A stretch of DNA of 64,000 nucleotides from JAVMKJ01 sp031732855 (GTDB taxonomy: Bacteria > Pseudomonadota > Gammaproteobacteria > Competibacterales > Competibacteraceae): assembly GCA_031732855.1 (NCBI GenBank), contig JAVMKJ010000150.1, positions 1 to 64,000 on the forward strand, in the 5' to 3' direction. The notes below the pieces were generated by a model. That model did no database searches. It was not told where the DNA came from and worked only from the letters and a program-made list of their open reading frames with translations. The position numbers and the translations under genes were made by a program. Positions 13,108 through 22,165 of the stretch are shown in pieces (within the stretch, counting starts at the first letter, position 1; each line of letters begins with the position of its first letter).

Positions 13108-13145
13108 ATCCGGGAGCGCCGCTCGCGTTCCCGGATTTTTGGTTT
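13108..13145 (+). terminator. Rho-independent terminator after dnaK
   Basis: Stem AATCCGGGA / TCCCGGATT with a GC-rich loop, followed by TTTTTGGTTTT. It sits between dnaK and dnaJ, so dnaJ is probably expressed at a lower level by read-through. Confidence 0.75.
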
Positions 13146-13185
13146 TGGAACATCACAACCCGGCGAACGCCCGCGACGCAAGACC

Positions 13186-14310
13186 ATGTCCAAACGCGAT
13201 TATTACGAAGTTCTCAATCTGTCCCGCAACGCCAGCGAGGCCGAAATCAAGCAGGCGTACCGGCGGCTGGCGATGAAATTCCATCCCGACCGCAACCCCG
13301 GTGATCGGGTGGCCGAGGAGAAGTTCAAGGAGGCCAAGGAGGCGTACGAGGTGCTGAGCGATTCGCGCAAGCGGGCCGCCTACGACCAGTTCGGGCATGC
13401 GGGGGTGGACGGTTCGGCGGGTGGCGGTTTCGGTGGGGCGGCCGATCTGGGCGACATCTTCGGCGGGGTATTTCGCGACATCTTCGGCGGCGGCATGCGC
13501 GGTGGCGCTCAGAGCCACCGGGGCGCCGACTTGCGCTACACCCTGGACCTGACGCTGGAGGAGGCGGTGTTCGGCACTACCGCCAAGATCCGGGTGCCGA
13601 CCCTGGTGACCTGCGCCACCTGCGCCGGCAGCGGCGCCAAGCCGGGCACCAAGCCGACCACCTGCCCCACTTGCCGGGGGGGCGGCCAGGTGCGGATGCA
13701 GCAGGGGTTTTTCTCGATCCAGCAAACCTGTCCGCGCTGTCAGGGACGGGGCACGGTCATTCCCGAACCCTGCGGGACCTGCCAGGGCAGTGGCCGGGTG
13801 GAGGAACAGAAGACGCTGTCGGTCAAGGTGCCGGCTGGCGTGGACAACGGCGACCGCATCCGGCTGGCCGGTGAAGGCGAGGCGGGCGAGCACGGCGGGC
13901 CACCGGGCGATCTGTACGTGCAGATCCGCGTCAAGCCGCATCCGATTTTCACTCGCGAGGACAACGACCTGTATTGCGAGGTGCCGATCGGCTTCACGAC
14001 CGCCGCATTGGGGGGCGATCTGGAAGTACCGACCCTGGATGGACGGCTGAGCCTGAGGATTCCGGCGGAAACCCAGACCGGCAGGGTGTTCAGGCTGCGC
14101 GGCAAGGGGGTCAAGCCGGTACGCGGTGGCGCGACCGGCGATTTGTTGTGCCGCGTCGCCGTCGAAACCCCGGTCAACCTGACCCGGGAGCAAAAGGAAC
14201 TGTTGCAGAAATTGGCTGAAACCATGGAGGCCGGCGGCACGAGCCATACCCCGCAGCAGGGGAGCTGGCTGGATGGGGTCAAGAAATTTTTCGAAGACAT
14301 GAAATTCTGA
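13186..14310 (+). CDS. dnaJ: Chaperone DnaJ (Hsp40)
   Basis: 374 aa. J domain (1-70) with HPD in KFHPDRNPGD, which stimulates DnaK ATPase; Gly/Phe-rich linker; zinc-finger region with four CxxCxGxG-type repeats (CATCAGSG, CPTCRGGG, CPRCQGRG, CGTCQGSG); C-terminal substrate-binding domains. Type I DnaJ, complete. It lies downstream of the terminator that follows dnaK. Confidence 0.98.
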   Translation: MSKRDYYEVLNLSRNASEAEIKQAYRRLAMKFHPDRNPGDRVAEEKFKEAKEAYEVLSDSRKRAAYDQFGHAGVDGSAGGGFGGAADLGDIFGGVFRDIFGGGMRGGAQSHRGADLRYTLDLTLEEAVFGTTAKIRVPTLVTCATCAGSGAKPGTKPTTCPTCRGGGQVRMQQGFFSIQQTCPRCQGRGTVIPEPCGTCQGSGRVEEQKTLSVKVPAGVDNGDRIRLAGEGEAGEHGGPPGDLYVQIRVKPHPIFTREDNDLYCEVPIGFTTAALGGDLEVPTLDGRLSLRIPAETQTGRVFRLRGKGVKPVRGGATGDLLCRVAVETPVNLTREQKELLQKLAETMEAGGTSHTPQQGSWLDGVKKFFEDMKF

Positions 14311-14362
14311 ACGATGCGGGATTTTCCTGCGCCATGTCGGCCGAGCATTGCTGCGATCTCGA

Positions 14363-15271
14363 CTAGCGATCCCGAGCAACGCTCTTTAATAGCTGCTGGG
14401 CCTGCGTTTTTTGTTCGGCGGTCAAGCGTGCCGAGATCTTCTGCCGCGCGCGTTGAGCATCCTCATCGCCCAACAGCGCCGACCTGGAAAACCAAACGTA
14501 AGCCATCAGCGGGTCTTTCGATATCCCTTTGTGTCCTTCGGCGTAAATTGCCCCCAGATTGAACTGAGCCGGCGCATAGCCCTGGTCGGCGGCTTCGCGA
14601 TACCATTTCAATGCTTCCTGGAAATCCCGAGCCACGCCCTGACCTTCAAAGTACATCGACCCCAGGTTGACCTGGGCCGGCGCATAGCCCTGATCGGCGG
14701 CTTTACCGTACCACCGCAGCGCTTCCTGAAAGTCCTGTAACGGGCTTCCGTTCTGTTCGTACAGCATTCCCAAATTGAATTGGGCCGAGGCATAGCCCTG
14801 GCTGGCGGCTTTAAGATACCATTTCAACGCTGTCTGCATATCCCGGGCTATGCCTTGACCCTCAAAGTACATCGACCCCAGGTTGACTTGAGCCGGCGCA
14901 TAGCCCAGATCGGCGGCTTTACGGTACCACTTCAATGCTGCCGCGTAATCACCTCGTTCGTAACTGTCCTGGCCGTTTTGGAAGTGCTGCTGCTCTTTCG
15001 TCTTGGCCTGGCTGACGGGCTCTCCAGCGATATCGGGGCGTTTGGTGTCGGTCAGACGTTTCGAATTTCCATCCGCTTTACCGCTCTCCACGTCTCCAGG
15101 CCGGAGCTTGCGATGGCGATAGCGCCTTCTGGTCTGATAAATCACTATTCCCGCGGTGATGAGAAGCAACCCACAGAGTTTTCCGAGAGCGGATTCGACA
15201 CCGACCACCGCGACTAATCCTCCGAGTGTGTATACGTATGGAAGGGATTCGTAAATTGGCTGCGGGATCAT
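14363..15271 (-). CDS. Sel1-repeat protein with one N-terminal membrane segment
   Basis: 302 aa from ATG 15271, chosen because AAGGAA lies 7 bp upstream; an in-frame TTG ten codons earlier lacks such a site. An N-terminal hydrophobic stretch (about 10-45; LGGLVAVVGVESALGKLCGL) is followed by a basic linker (RRRYRHRK), a charged region, then about five Sel1/TPR-like repeats of 36 residues (pattern ALKWYRKAADLGYAPAQVNL). Repeats 2 and 4 are also close at the DNA level (14647-14702 and 14870-14924), suggesting recent internal duplication. Sel1 arrays are protein-interaction scaffolds; the partner is unknown. Convergent with dnaJ. Confidence 0.85.
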   Translation of the reverse strand: MIPQPIYESLPYVYTLGGLVAVVGVESALGKLCGLLLITAGIVIYQTRRRYRHRKLRPGDVESGKADGNSKRLTDTKRPDIAGEPVSQAKTKEQQHFQNGQDSYERGDYAAALKWYRKAADLGYAPAQVNLGSMYFEGQGIARDMQTALKWYLKAASQGYASAQFNLGMLYEQNGSPLQDFQEALRWYGKAADQGYAPAQVNLGSMYFEGQGVARDFQEALKWYREAADQGYAPAQFNLGAIYAEGHKGISKDPLMAYVWFSRSALLGDEDAQRARQKISARLTAEQKTQAQQLLKSVARDR

Positions 15272-15769
15272 GGTTGATTCCTTGGTTTTGTCGCTTATCA
15301 ATACATTGGACGATATTGTGTGGAGGGCTGGGAGACATGCTCAATAAATCAATTACTTATTCATTTTATCCAAGTCCAGGCAAACTCCCAAGCTGGAATT
15401 TATCGGAGCCACGAGCGCCGGGCTCTTGGATTATGGCGGTAAGTGACTGATCTATTTATTTAATATCAATTTGTCAGGAAAAAATCACTTTCCGAACCCT
15501 GAAAAATCAGCGAAGGGTAAGCTGAGGGGAGGAGTGGGTCTTGCGATGCTTTCCGCGATTCACCGTTTTCGATCGCGGCGTCCACGCTCCACTCGATCTC
15601 GAGAGGATTCCCTGAATGAGCTACACTTAACGTGCTCGGATCTCGAAGGTCCCAATCGCTTTTTGAGGGGAACGCCCGGTCCGGGTGTTGCGTCGGCCGG
15701 GCTTGCGATCATCCGTCCACGACACCGCCCGAACGGTATCGGCCACTGGCGAAAGCAGAGGAGATCACA
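15272..15769. other. Gene-free stretch between divergent genes
   Basis: About 500 bp between the Sel1-repeat gene and the DUF1269-like gene. Its middle (about 15330-15490) is AT-rich. A small hairpin AACGCCCGG-TCC-GGGTGTT lies near 15670. Short open frames cross it but have no family resemblance or ribosome binding site. It presumably holds the promoters of both flanking genes; none was clear enough to call. Confidence 0.4.
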
Positions 15770-16282
15770 ATGAAGCGCATCTATTTCCTGGTTCCACATA
15801 TCGACGTGGCGAAAAAGATCGTCGACGAATTGCTGCTCGCGCGCATCGAAGAGCGGCACATCCACATTCTGGCCAAGCGTGGCACGCCGCTCGAGGATTT
15901 GCCGGAGGCCTCGTTTTTGCAAAAGAGCGACTTTATCCCGGCGATGGAACGGGGTCTGGCGCTCGGCGGTACGGTGGGCACGCTCGCGGGCCTGATCGCG
16001 GTCGCGCTCGGACCGGTCAGTCTGGTGGTGGCGGGTGGTGGTATCGTTCTGGCCGGCGGCCTGGCCGGCGCCGGGGTGGGGGCCTGGCTGAGCGGGATGG
16101 TGGGACTGAACGTCGGCAATACCCGGCTCAAATCGTTCGAGGATGCCATCGAGCGGGGCGAGCTCCTGATGATGATCGACGTGCCGCGCGACCGGGTACC
16201 GGAGATCACCGAACTGGTTGCGACCCACCACCCCGAAGCGCATCCCGAAGGTATCGAACCGACGATTCCCGCGTTCCCCTGA
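15770..16282 (+). CDS. DUF1269-like small membrane protein
   Basis: 170 aa from ATG 15770, preceded by GAGGAG. An N-terminal soluble part (KRIYFLVPHIDVAKKIVDEL), then a Gly/Ala-rich hydrophobic segment (about 65-125; ALGGTVGTLAGLIAVALGPV, AGGLAGAGVGAWLSGMVG) resembling glycine-zipper membrane hairpins, and a soluble C-terminus. It resembles conserved proteobacterial membrane proteins annotated DUF1269; no function is known. The frame is open upstream but only this start has a ribosome binding site. Confidence 0.75.
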   Translation: MKRIYFLVPHIDVAKKIVDELLLARIEERHIHILAKRGTPLEDLPEASFLQKSDFIPAMERGLALGGTVGTLAGLIAVALGPVSLVVAGGGIVLAGGLAGAGVGAWLSGMVGLNVGNTRLKSFEDAIERGELLMMIDVPRDRVPEITELVATHHPEAHPEGIEPTIPAFP

Positions 16283-16410
16283 CGCGGGAACGGGTGGCTC
16301 GCGTGTTTTCCTGCCCGATAAATCCTTAGTTATACGAAAGGGTATTGACAAGAATCGCATATCCCGTTACTTGTTAATCAGGCAAGGCAAAGCGAAGGAG
16401 TTCCTGGTTC

Positions 16411-16884
16411 ATGGTCGCAGTCGAATGTGGCACAAACGAGTGCCAATACTGTTATGTGCTGCGTCCCAACCGGTCCCTGTCCTGGCGGCAAAATCTGGCG
16501 GCGTTCGCCGGATTGTGCGTGGTAACGCTGTTTCTGGCCGTTCCGTTGGTCGCCATGGGGTTTTGGCTGGTTTTGCCGTTTGCCGGCCTGGAACTGCTGG
16601 CGGTGGGAATCGGGCTGTACTGCGCGATCTGCCGCTGCCACGAATGCGAGGTGATCTGCGTCGCGGCCGACAGCATTCGCATCGAACGGGGCCGGCGGGG
16701 TCCCCGGCAACGCTGGGTTCTGGCGCGGGCCTGGGCTCAGGTCGTGCTCAAATGCTGTCCCCGGCAGTGGTATCCGAGCCGGTTGCTGATTCGGGTCCAC
16801 GGCCGGACGGTGGAAGTCGGCCGGTTTCTGGTCGAGGAGGAGCGTCGTCAGCTTGCCCGGGATTTGACGCGTTGTCTGCGTTAA
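16411..16884 (+). CDS. DUF2244 domain membrane protein
   Basis: 157 aa with two adjacent TM helices (about 28-70) and the DUF2244 pattern: YCYVLRPNRSLSWRQ at the start, then EVGRFLVEEERRQLARDL at the end. DUF2244 genes are often found next to cytochrome c oxidase subunit II, as here, so a link with oxidase biogenesis is plausible but unproven. It contains an unusual number of Cys (CGTNECQYC, CAICRCHEC). Confidence 0.82.
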   Translation: MVAVECGTNECQYCYVLRPNRSLSWRQNLAAFAGLCVVTLFLAVPLVAMGFWLVLPFAGLELLAVGIGLYCAICRCHECEVICVAADSIRIERGRRGPRQRWVLARAWAQVVLKCCPRQWYPSRLLIRVHGRTVEVGRFLVEEERRQLARDLTRCLR

Positions 16885-17005
16885 CCAGTAAATTCAAGTG
16901 GTTGTAAAATTGTCAAGCCGGAGATCAAATCCGGCTGTTTTGTGTATCCAGTTTTGCGTCACCGATTCGACGGCACGGGGCGCGTTCAACCATCGGGAGA
17001 GGGGT

Positions 17006-17872
17006 ATGGCAATCAATCACATCCCGCGCAGGGTCGGCGGTATTGCCCTGAGTGGCGCAACAACACTAACGGCATGGAGCGCGGGCGCGCATGCCGAACT
17101 CGCGCTGAACATGCCACGGGGTGTCACCCCTATCAGCCATGAAGTCTACGATCTGCACATGCTGATCTTCTGGATTTGCGTGGTGATCGGCGTGGTGGTG
17201 TTCGGCGTCATGTTCTGGTCGATCTACCACCACCGCAAATCGCGTGGGGCGGTGCCGGCCCAATTCCATGAAAGTACTCTGGTGGAGGTGGTGTGGACGG
17301 TGGTTCCAATGCTGATTCTCATCGGCATGGCGGTTCCCGCCACCAAGACGCTGGTCCGCATGTACGATGCCCGTGATGCCGATCTGACCGTCAAGGTCAC
17401 CGGCTATCAGTGGCGCTGGCAATACGACTATCTCAACGAGGGCGTCGGGTTTTTCAGCATCCTCTCCACCCCTCAGGCGCAGATCCGTAATGTCGCTGCC
17501 AAGGGCGATCATTATCTGTTGGAAGTGGACAACCCGCTGGTAGTGCCGGTTGGCAAGAAGGTCCGCATTCTGACCACCGCCGCCGACGTGATCCATTCCT
17601 GGTGGGTACCGGAACTGGGCTGGAAGAAAGATGCAATTCCCGGTTTTATCAATGAGACCTGGACGCTGATCGAGAAACCCGGCATCTATCGTGGCCAGTG
17701 CGCCGAACTGTGCGGCAAGGATCACGGGTTCATGCCTATCGTCGTCAAGGCCGTCCCCGAGGCGGAGTTCAAACAGTGGCTCGAGCAGATGAAAGCGAAG
17801 GACAAGCCGAGCCCGAAAACCGCCCGGAATGATTCGAACTCCCCAACCGTCCCTGGAGGCCAAACGCTATGA
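17006..17872 (+). CDS. coxB: Cytochrome c oxidase subunit II (aa3-type)
   Basis: 288 aa from ATG 17006, which follows GGGAGAGGGG; the frame is open 36 codons further upstream without a good site. N-terminal signal/TM, second TM (about 48-75 and 90-115), then a periplasmic cupredoxin domain with the CuA ligands: H in VIHSWWVPELG, CAELCGKDHGFMPIVV (two Cys, His, Met). It takes electrons from cytochrome c. There is no fused C-terminal heme c domain. Its ATGA overlaps the ctaD start. Confidence 0.97.
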   Translation: MAINHIPRRVGGIALSGATTLTAWSAGAHAELALNMPRGVTPISHEVYDLHMLIFWICVVIGVVVFGVMFWSIYHHRKSRGAVPAQFHESTLVEVVWTVVPMLILIGMAVPATKTLVRMYDARDADLTVKVTGYQWRWQYDYLNEGVGFFSILSTPQAQIRNVAAKGDHYLLEVDNPLVVPVGKKVRILTTAADVIHSWWVPELGWKKDAIPGFINETWTLIEKPGIYRGQCAELCGKDHGFMPIVVKAVPEAEFKQWLEQMKAKDKPSPKTARNDSNSPTVPGGQTL

Positions 17873-19455
17873 GCACGGCATCGCCCGCCCTCGATCACGA
17901 TCACGATCACGATCACGGACCATCGCGCGGTTTGAGCCGCTGGCTGTTCACCACCAATCACAAGGACATCGGGACGCTGTACCTGTTGTTCTCGTTGTTG
18001 ATGTTCTTTGTCGGCGGCACCATGGCTCTGATTATCCGCGCCGAGTTGTTCCAGCCGGGCCTGCAGATCGTCAATCCGCAATTCTTCAACGAGATGACCA
18101 CCCTGCATGCGCTGGTCATGATCTTCGGCGCGGTGATGCCGGCTTTCGTCGGGTTGGCTAACTGGCTGATTCCGATGATGATCGGCGCGCCGGACATGGC
18201 CCTGCCGCGCATGAACAACTGGTCGTTCTGGATCATGCCGTTTGCTTTCACGCTGCTGTTGTCCACCCTGTTCATGCCGGGGGGTGGCCCGGCCGGCGGC
18301 TGGACTTTGTATCCTCCGCTGGTGCTACAGACTGGCAATGCCTTTCCGTTCGTTATCCTGGCCATCCATATGATGGGGGCCTCTTCGATCATGGGCGCGA
18401 TTAACATTATCGCGACGATTCTCAACTTGCGCGCGCCCGGCATGACGCTGATGAAAATGCCGCTGTTCGTGTGGACCTGGCTGATCACCGCTTATCTGCT
18501 GATCGCGGTGATGCCGGTGCTGGCGGGCACGGTGACCATGTTGTTGACCGACAAGTTCTTCGGGACCTCGTTTTTTAACGCCGCCGGTGGCGGCGACCCG
18601 GTGATGTTCCAGCACATTTTCTGGTTCTTCGGCCATCCCGAGGTCTACATCATGATCCTGCCGGCGTTCGGGGTGATTTCCATGATCATCCCGACCTTCG
18701 CCCGCAAGCCGCTATTCGGCTATGCCTCGATGGTGTATGCCACCGCCTCCATCGCGTTTCTGTCCTTTATCGTCTGGGCGCATCACATGTTCACGGTGGG
18801 GATGCCGCTGGCGGGCGAACTGTTCTTCATGTACGCGACCATGCTGATCGCGGTGCCGACCGGAGTGAAAGTGTTCAACTGGGTTTCGACCATGTGGCGC
18901 GGGGCGATGACTTTCGAGACGCCCATGTTGTTCGCTCTCGCCTTCGTGGTCCTGTTCACCATCGGTGGCTTTTCCGGACTGATGCTGGCGATCGCGCCAG
19001 CCGACTTCCAGTACCAGGATACCTATTTCGTGGTGGCGCACTTCCATTACGTGCTGGTACCAGGCGCGGTGTTCTCGATCATGGCCGCCACCTATTATTG
19101 GCTGCCGAAATGGACCGGCCACATGTACGACGAGAAACTGGGCCAGTGGCATTTCTGGCTGTCGGTGATCGGAGTCAACGTGCTATTTTTCCCCCAGCAC
19201 TTCCTGGGATTGGCCGGCATGCCGCGTCGCATTCCTGATTACGCCCTGCAATTTACCGAGTTCAACATGATTTCGACCGTCGGCGCGTTCCTGTTCGGTT
19301 TTTCGCAACTGCTGTTCGCCTACAACGTCATCAAGACCATGCGTGGTGGCGTGAAGGCGACCGATCAGGTATGGGACGGGGCGCATGGTCTGGAATGGAC
19401 GCTGAGTTCGCCGCCTCCGTACCACACCTTCACCACGGCTCCCGAAATCAAGTGA
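17869..19455 (+). CDS. ctaD: Cytochrome c oxidase subunit I (aa3-type)
   Basis: 528 aa, 12 TM helices. Contains the heme-copper active site: WFFGHPEVYIMILPAFG with the His-Tyr pair, VWAHHMFTVG (CuB His pair), and VAHFHYVLV (heme ligands). It reduces oxygen to water and pumps protons. The cytoplasmic N-terminus holds an alternating His/Asp stretch, DHDHDHDHG (about 9-17), which could bind metal. Starts inside the coxB stop codon (ATGA), so the two are translationally coupled. Confidence 0.98.
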   Translation: MSTASPALDHDHDHDHGPSRGLSRWLFTTNHKDIGTLYLLFSLLMFFVGGTMALIIRAELFQPGLQIVNPQFFNEMTTLHALVMIFGAVMPAFVGLANWLIPMMIGAPDMALPRMNNWSFWIMPFAFTLLLSTLFMPGGGPAGGWTLYPPLVLQTGNAFPFVILAIHMMGASSIMGAINIIATILNLRAPGMTLMKMPLFVWTWLITAYLLIAVMPVLAGTVTMLLTDKFFGTSFFNAAGGGDPVMFQHIFWFFGHPEVYIMILPAFGVISMIIPTFARKPLFGYASMVYATASIAFLSFIVWAHHMFTVGMPLAGELFFMYATMLIAVPTGVKVFNWVSTMWRGAMTFETPMLFALAFVVLFTIGGFSGLMLAIAPADFQYQDTYFVVAHFHYVLVPGAVFSIMAATYYWLPKWTGHMYDEKLGQWHFWLSVIGVNVLFFPQHFLGLAGMPRRIPDYALQFTEFNMISTVGAFLFGFSQLLFAYNVIKTMRGGVKATDQVWDGAHGLEWTLSSPPPYHTFTTAPEIK

Positions 19456-19472
19456 GAATGGGAGGACTTGAA

Positions 19473-19607
19473 GTGAGGTCCGCGGACCATTCCGCCGGCG
19501 CGATGCCGCAAAACCGCGCCGCTCGGGTTCGGCGCACGGCGATCGCGCTGGCGGTATTGACCGCGGTTTTCTATGTTGGAATTATTCTGATCATGGCGTG
19601 GCGATGA
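19473..19607 (+). CDS. Small single-TM protein of the oxidase operon
   Basis: 44 aa starting at GTG 19473, with GGGAGG 7-8 bp upstream. Basic N-terminus (QNRAARVRRT) and one TM helix (AIALAVLTAVFYVGIILIMA). Short proteins of this shape lie between ctaD and ctaG in many proteobacteria and are annotated as cytochrome oxidase small assembly protein; the role is inferred from position. Its stop overlaps the ctaG start. Confidence 0.7.
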   Translation: MRSADHSAGAMPQNRAARVRRTAIALAVLTAVFYVGIILIMAWR

Positions 19608-20167
19608 TGGTGGAAACCGAAAAATCAACTCCAGGGTCGGCGGTGGCGGCGAACCGCCGGTTGGTGCGGCGCCTCTTGTGGGTGACGGCTGGGATGTTCG
19701 CCTTTGGGTTTGTCATGGTGCCGTTCTATGACGTACTGTGCAAAATCACCGGTCTTAACGGCAAGACCGGCGGTCGCGTGGTTGCCGTGGAACCGATGAA
19801 AGTGGACGAATCCCGAACGATAACCGTGGAATTCGTCGCTAATCTAAACTTGGGGGCGCCGTGGGAATTCGCTCCGCAAGTCGCTCGCATGCAGGTGCAT
19901 CCCGGTCAGTTCTACCAGACCCGTTTTTGGGCGCGGAACGTGGCCGACCAACCCATGACCGGGCAGGCGATCCCCAGCGTTTCGCCGGGACTGGCGGCAT
20001 CCCATTTTCAGAAGATCGAGTGTTTCTGCTTTACCCGCCAGCAGTTCCAGGCGGGCGAGGGTAAGGAAATGCCGGTCACCTTCCGCATCGATCCGGAGTT
20101 GCCGTCCGACGTGCGCATCGTAACCCTGTCTTACACATTTTTTAGGATTGATAACGCGGGCGGTTGA
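19604..20167 (+). CDS. ctaG: Cytochrome c oxidase assembly protein CtaG/Cox11
   Basis: 187 aa from ATG 19604, which overlaps the preceding TGA. One N-terminal TM (about 20-42), then a periplasmic immunoglobulin-like domain with the copper motif CFCF (KIECFCFTRQ). Delivers copper to the CuB site of subunit I. Located between subunits I and III, as is usual for this family. Confidence 0.96.
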   Translation: MMVETEKSTPGSAVAANRRLVRRLLWVTAGMFAFGFVMVPFYDVLCKITGLNGKTGGRVVAVEPMKVDESRTITVEFVANLNLGAPWEFAPQVARMQVHPGQFYQTRFWARNVADQPMTGQAIPSVSPGLAASHFQKIECFCFTRQQFQAGEGKEMPVTFRIDPELPSDVRIVTLSYTFFRIDNAGG

Positions 20168-20213
20168 TCGTCAGGACCGCCCGCCGCACGACCATCAAAG
20201 GGGGAAGCAACCA

Positions 20214-21089
20214 ATGACGCAAGCACAGGCGCATGCGCCAGATCATTACTACGTGCCGCACCACAGCCACTGGCCGATCATCGCCACCATCAGTCTGTTC
20301 ACGCTGATGGTGGGTGGAGCCACGCTGCTGAACGGGGGCAGCAATACGCTACTGCTGGTTGGATTGACACTGATCGTGATCACCATGTTCGGCTGGTTCG
20401 GCACGGTGATCCGCGAAAGCGAGAAGGGCCTTTATAGCGACCAGATGGATCGTTCGTTCCGCTGGGGGATGGCTTGGTTCATCTTTTCCGAAGTGATGTT
20501 CTTCGCCGCGTTTTTCGGCGCGCTGTTCTATGCGCGCAGCTACTCGGTCCCTTGGTTGGGTGGAGAAACCGGCCATGGAGAATTGACGCACGGTCTGCTT
20601 TGGTCCAAGTACGAGGCGACCTGGCCCACCAACGGTCCCGGCGATATCGGCGGCTTTTTTGCCCCGATGCGCGCATGGGGTTTGCCCGCCATCAACACCC
20701 TGATCCTGCTCAGCAGCGGCGTGACCATCACGTGGGCGCACTGGGGCCTGATCCAGGAAAATCGTCCGCAACTGTTAAAGGGATTGGCGGCGACGGTGGC
20801 GCTGGGCGTGCTGTTCCTGACCTTGCAGGCCACCGAATACCACGAAGCCTACAAGGAACTGCACCTGACCCTGGGCAGCGGCATTTATGGGTCCACGTTC
20901 TTCATGCTGACCGGGTTCCACGGCCTGCACGTCACCATCGGCGCGATCATCCTGAGCGTGATTTTGCTGCGCAGTCTGGCCGGTCATTTTACCCCGCGAC
21001 GCCATTTCGCCTTCGAGGCGGCGGCGTGGTACTGGCACTTCGTGGACGTGGTGTGGCTCGGACTGTTTATCTTCGTCTACTGGCTCTAG
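20214..21089 (+). CDS. ctaE: Cytochrome c oxidase subunit III
   Basis: 291 aa from ATG 20214 with GGGGGAAG upstream. Seven TM helices; conserved WPII at the start, MFFAAFFGALFYAR, and HFVDVVWLGLFIFVYWL at the end. Structural subunit that stabilises the active site and proton uptake. Followed at once by a small gene on the opposite strand. Confidence 0.97.
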   Translation: MTQAQAHAPDHYYVPHHSHWPIIATISLFTLMVGGATLLNGGSNTLLLVGLTLIVITMFGWFGTVIRESEKGLYSDQMDRSFRWGMAWFIFSEVMFFAAFFGALFYARSYSVPWLGGETGHGELTHGLLWSKYEATWPTNGPGDIGGFFAPMRAWGLPAINTLILLSSGVTITWAHWGLIQENRPQLLKGLAATVALGVLFLTLQATEYHEAYKELHLTLGSGIYGSTFFMLTGFHGLHVTIGAIILSVILLRSLAGHFTPRRHFAFEAAAWYWHFVDVVWLGLFIFVYWL

Positions 21090-21125
21090 GCGCGACGGGT
21101 CCGGGATTTTCATCGGCCGTGCGGC

Positions 21126-21329
21126 TTATAGGCCGTGCGGCGCGATCAGACCGGTGGCGTAGGCCAGCATCAGCAGGACGAAGAGGACCACCGACAAGGC
21201 GATGCGCAGCGTCAGCGCCTTGACGGTGCGGGGATTACGACCCTGATCCCGGATCAAAAAGAACAGCCCGGATCCCAGACTGGCGAGAATGAGCAGCAGC
21301 ATGAGGACGACGACGATCTTGATCAGCAT
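21126..21329 (-). CDS. DUF2909 twin-TM protein
   Basis: 67 aa, starting MLIKIVVVLMLLLIL at 21329. Two TM helices separated by a short polar loop (RDQGRNPRTVKALTLR), the DUF2909 layout. These small proteins are almost always found between subunit III and SURF1, in this inverted orientation. The function is unknown; a role in oxidase assembly is an inference from synteny. Downstream the DNA carries a short direct repeat of GGCCGTGCGG. Confidence 0.85.
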   Translation of the reverse strand: MLIKIVVVLMLLLILASLGSGLFFLIRDQGRNPRTVKALTLRIALSVVLFVLLMLAYATGLIAPHGL

Positions 21330-21417
21330 GGATAAATTCCGGCGGGGTAGGGTTATCGTCGCGAGTATACTCGAACCCGAGCCGGCAGGATAAATCGGGT
21401 TCCGGGTGTGAGGGGTG

Positions 21418-22158
21418 ATGCAAATCCGGCTGGGTAATTGGATCTTCCGGCCCGGCCGGGCGTCCACGGTGGCTACCCTGCTCGTCATGCCCCTGTTGCT
21501 GGCGCTCGGTTTCTGGCAACTGGATCGGGCCCGGCAGAAAGCCGAACTTCAGGTGGCGTTCGCCGAACAACTGCGACAGCCACCGGCATCGCTTGCCGAG
21601 GTGAATCCCGGCGATCCCGCCAGTCGTTATCGTCGGGTGATCGCTGCTGGCCGATACGACGGCGAGCACCAGTTATTGCTCGACAACCAGATCCGGGACG
21701 GTCAGCCGGGCTATCATGTTCTGACGCCGTTGCGGCTTGCCGATGGTTCGGCGATACTGGTCAACAGGGGTTGGCTGCCGCTCGGAGCGTCGCGGCGGGA
21801 ATTACCGGACGTCTCCGCGACCGCCCAACCGGTAACCGTCAGTGGCTGGCTGGCGCAACCGGCTGGTCCGGGCTTGCGGTTGGGCGATGCCGCCGGCGAA
21901 GATTTGAAGTGGCCGCGCGTCGTTCCCCACGTCGATTACCAACGGCTGGCCATCTTGCTGGGTTATCCTTTGCAGCCGGCGCTGATTCTGTTGGAGCCGG
22001 GAACGTCCGCGGGTTACTGGCGCGACTGGCAACCCCGATTCGGCGGCTACGGACCGGAGCGCCATCGAGGCTATGCCGTGCAATGGTTTGCCCTGGCGGC
22101 GGCGCTGTCGATCCTGTACCTTGCGGCCAATACTTGCCGGCAACCACATTCTGAATGA
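21418..22158 (+). CDS. SURF1-family oxidase assembly protein
   Basis: 246 aa. A TM helix at each end (about 18-35 and 220-237) with a periplasmic domain between; conserved LGFWQLDRARQK after the first TM and LVNRGWLP in the middle. SURF1 (Shy1) proteins help place heme A in subunit I. GTG 21415 directly before ATG 21418 could also be the start. Confidence 0.93.
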   Translation: MQIRLGNWIFRPGRASTVATLLVMPLLLALGFWQLDRARQKAELQVAFAEQLRQPPASLAEVNPGDPASRYRRVIAAGRYDGEHQLLLDNQIRDGQPGYHVLTPLRLADGSAILVNRGWLPLGASRRELPDVSATAQPVTVSGWLAQPAGPGLRLGDAAGEDLKWPRVVPHVDYQRLAILLGYPLQPALILLEPGTSAGYWRDWQPRFGGYGPERHRGYAVQWFALAAALSILYLAANTCRQPHSE

Positions 22159-22165
22159 TTCTGTG

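Noticed and set aside
10719..13193. Minus-strand open frame opposite grpE/dnaK
   Set aside because: Well-known type of shadow frame behind dnaK; no ribosome binding site and the plus strand is certain.
14640..14930. Regular repeats suggestive of a CRISPR array
   Set aside because: They are coding Sel1 units of 108 nt in a single open frame without unique spacers.
16340..16378. TTGACA hexamer upstream of the DUF2244 gene as a promoter
   Set aside because: The best -10 at correct spacing is TACTTG, too weak to call.
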